Assembly (NCBI GenBank): GCA_036169595.1 | Contig: CM069770.1 | Location: forward strand, 212,501 to 247,500 | Source: Dictyostelium firmibasis | Taxonomy: Eukaryota; Evosea; Eumycetozoa; Dictyosteliales; Dictyosteliaceae | Direction of reading: 5' to 3' | DNA length: 35,000 nt | Shown here: piece after piece, positions 29,077 to 35,000 of the stretch | How the letters are laid out: every line of letters begins with the position of its first letter | Position numbering within the stretch: position 1 is the stretch's first letter | Position numbers and translations under genes: made by a program | Notes under the pieces: generated by a model | Seen by the model: only the letters and a program-made list of their open reading frames with translations | The model's database searches: none | What the model was told of the DNA's origin: nothing

Positions 29077-29628
29077 ATGAAAGCACTAATTATTATTGAT
29101 ATGGTAAATGATTTAGTAAGTGGTGTACTTGCAAATGAAAAATATGCAAATGAAATCATTCCATCCATTCAAAGATTGATTGAAAATGCTAGAAAGAATT
29201 CAACTGAATGGTTAATTGTTTATTCAAACGATGCACACAAAGAAGAAGATAGAGAAATGAAAATTTGGGGTAAACATGCTATGGAAGGAACTGAAGGTGC
29301 TCAAGTTATCGAATCATTGAAACCAATTGGTAGTGAGAATGAAATCATTTCACCAAAGAGATTCTATGGAGCTTTCGATTTAACTGGTTTAGGTGAAATT
29401 TTTGAAAAGAGAGGTGGTGTTACCGAAGTTGTTTTAGTTGGTCAACATACCCATTGCTGTGTTAGACATACCGCTTATGGTGCCTTTATGAGAGGTTACG
29501 AAATTAAAGTCCCTTCCGATGCTGTTTGCGTTTTTGAAGGTATCGACAACCAAGCTGCCTTAGAATATTTAAAGAATATTTATGGTGCTACTATTACAAC
29601 CACTGATACTATTGTCAGTAATTTATAA
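29077..29628 (+). CDS. Isochorismatase-family cysteine hydrolase, nicotinamidase-like
   Basis: A single exon encodes 183 residues, full length for the family. The catalytic triad is visible as Asp 8 in ALIIIDMVND, Lys 94 in ISPKRFYGAF, and Cys 128 in THCCVRHTAYGA, where the Cys just before Val is the expected nucleophile. Candidate metal ligands of nicotinamidases are present as Asp 52 and His 54 (SNDAH) and His 67 (WGKHAMEGTEGAQVI). Nicotinamidases convert nicotinamide to nicotinate for NAD salvage. Other members hydrolyse isochorismate or other amides, so the substrate is an inference from the metal-site residues. There is no targeting signal, so it is probably cytosolic. Confidence 0.85.
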   Translation: MKALIIIDMVNDLVSGVLANEKYANEIIPSIQRLIENARKNSTEWLIVYSNDAHKEEDREMKIWGKHAMEGTEGAQVIESLKPIGSENEIISPKRFYGAFDLTGLGEIFEKRGGVTEVVLVGQHTHCCVRHTAYGAFMRGYEIKVPSDAVCVFEGIDNQAALEYLKNIYGATITTTDTIVSNL

Positions 29629-29677
29629 TTTAAATCATTGTATCACTTCAATTTGGTTTTATTTTAAAAATATTTTG

Positions 29678-29718
<41 letters not shown>

Positions 29719-30524
29719 AAAAGGTATATAATAAAATAATAAAAACATAATTATTCATAACTAAACACTTTTTTTTTTTTATTAAAATATATTATATTTT
29801 ATCTTTATTTAATTAATAATTTTTATTTTGAAAATAATAAGATCTACTTTTATATATTTTATTCATTATTATTATATTTTTATTTAAAAAAAATAAGATC
29901 TTAAATTTTTTTTTTTTTTTTTTAAAAAATAATCTTAAAAAGGAAATCGAATTATTTAAATCATAGCATTACTTGAATTTTGTTTTATTTTAAAAATATT
30001 TTGAAAAAAAAAGATCTATAATTATTTCTTTTTTTTTTTTAAATTTTATACTTTAATAACAACTTTTTAGATTTTCCAAATCATATTGGATTTATTTCAT
30101 ATGCTAATATGATAACAAAAACATTTAACTAAATTAATAATATCAAAAATGTAATGTACAATTTCTTTAATCAAAAAATAAAAAATGTCAAAACATTTGA
30201 AAACCCTCCAATTTTCATCAAATACTCAAAGTTTTAATTCAATAATAATTGTTTGAATTGTGAATTTGATAGATTTAATATATTCAAATATATTTACACC
30301 TTTAAGTGTAAAAACTGAACAAATGAAAAAAAAGATATAAAAGAAAATAAAATAAATTTTTAATTTTTTTTTTAATAATTTCTTAAAATTTTTTTTTAAT
30401 ATTTTTTTTTTTTTTTATATTCAATAAAACAAATTTGAAGAAATAAAATAAAAAAAAATAAATACAAAAAAGATTTAAATTCATTTTCTGAATTATTAAT
30501 ATTCAAAAAAATTAGATCTCTAAT

Positions 30525-30559
<35 letters not shown>

Positions 30560-30675
30560 TTGCAGCAAAAAATCTTTAAAAGGAAACCGATTACTTTTTT
30601 AATTTTAATTATTTTTCATTTTTTTTTTTTTTTTTAATTTTTTTTATATTTTTTATGTGAACTGGTGAAAAGTGG

Positions 30676-30706
<31 letters not shown>

Positions 30707-30894
30707 TTTTTTTCACCAAATACTTTTGCGACAAAAAAAAAAAAAAAAAAAAAAAGATAGTTGTTTTATATATTCAAACACAATTACATAATAATTTTTT
30801 TTTACGATTCGTTTTTATTTTATTTATTTATTTATTTTTTTTTTTTTTAAATTAAAAATTTTTTATATAAAAAATTAATTATTGAAAAAAAAAA
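29629..30894. other. 1.3-kb low-complexity intergenic region with relics
   Basis: A/T homopolymers dominate. Within it lie a broken coding relic (30070-30360, listed separately) and a small dispersed repeat: AATCTTAAAAAGGAAATCGA at 29931-29950 and the related AATCTTTAAAAGGAAACCGA at 30570-30589, each preceded by GATCT and a T run. A 25-base block, TTTTATTTTAAAAATATTTTGAAAA, occurs near 29656 and again near 29982. No live gene is seen. Confidence 0.55.
30070..30360 (+). pseudogene. Broken coding relic of unknown family
   Basis: One reading frame of 97 codons from 30070 keeps coding-like amino-acid use but is interrupted about three times by stops. It gives recognisable protein-like stretches such as DFPNHIGFISYANMI, FENPPIFIKYSKF and NCLNCEFDRFNIFKYIY, with a Cys-x-x-Cys and a further Cys about 16 residues later that suggest a small zinc-binding site. 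A splice-acceptor-like TTTTTAG precedes it. I do not recognise the family. It is probably a gene fragment left after duplication or rearrangement. Confidence 0.4.

Positions 30895-35000
<4,106 letters not shown>

Overview
The window looks like nuclear DNA of a social amoeba, Dictyostelium discoideum or a close relative. The reasons are extreme A+T content with long A and T homopolymers between genes, short A/T-rich introns with GTAAGT or GTATGT donors, long asparagine (pure AAT) and glutamine tracts inside proteins, mostly TAA stops, and several recognisable Dictyostelium genes (a celA-type spore-germination cellulase, a profilin, a DGAT1, an IDH3-alpha). The celA linker repeat and the very long uninterrupted AAT tracts may mean a strain or sister species rather than the reference strain; that is inference.

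Layout. 0-5.3 kb: the 3' end of a cysteine-rich protein gene, a tRNA-like and hairpin island, a profilin gene, then a reverse-strand family 9 cellulase with a signal-peptide exon, a Thr/Pro repeat linker and a cellulose-binding domain, followed by 1.5 kb of low-complexity divergent promoter DNA. 5.3-10.7 kb: two deubiquitinase genes head to tail, a USP35/38-like protease with two polyasparagine inserts and an OTU1/YOD1-type OTU protease in four exons. 11.2-14.5 kb: mitochondrial NAD-isocitrate dehydrogenase alpha subunit, convergent with a P-loop kinase-CYTH (TTM1/2-like) protein. 14.9-16.9 kb: a triple-LIM protein, convergent with a polyasparagine protein carrying an H2C2 integrase-type zinc-binding domain. 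17.1-22.4 kb: divergent DGAT1 (triglyceride synthesis) and peroxisomal acyl-CoA oxidase (fatty-acid breakdown) share one upstream region. 22.4-24.3 kb: an AAT tract, and decayed coding DNA on the reverse strand including a leucine zipper. 24.3-28.0 kb: a VMA21-like protein and TAF7. 28.3-29.6 kb: free methionine-R-sulfoxide reductase and an isochorismatase-family hydrolase. 29.6-30.9 kb: low-complexity DNA with a broken coding relic and a small dispersed repeat. 30.9-35.0 kb: an NT-C2, coiled-coil, DIL-domain protein that runs off the end.

The genes are mostly unrelated housekeeping functions, as expected for a compact eukaryotic chromosome. Two local themes are visible: the adjacent ubiquitin proteases, and the opposed lipid storage and lipid oxidation genes around one promoter region. 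Exon boundaries were derived by hand from frame continuity and splice consensus, so they are predictions. The least ordinary items are the integrase-zinc-finger gene with an early TGA, the candidate GC-AG intron in the oxidase gene, six very long pure AAT tracts in both coding and non-coding DNA, and the tRNA-like island.
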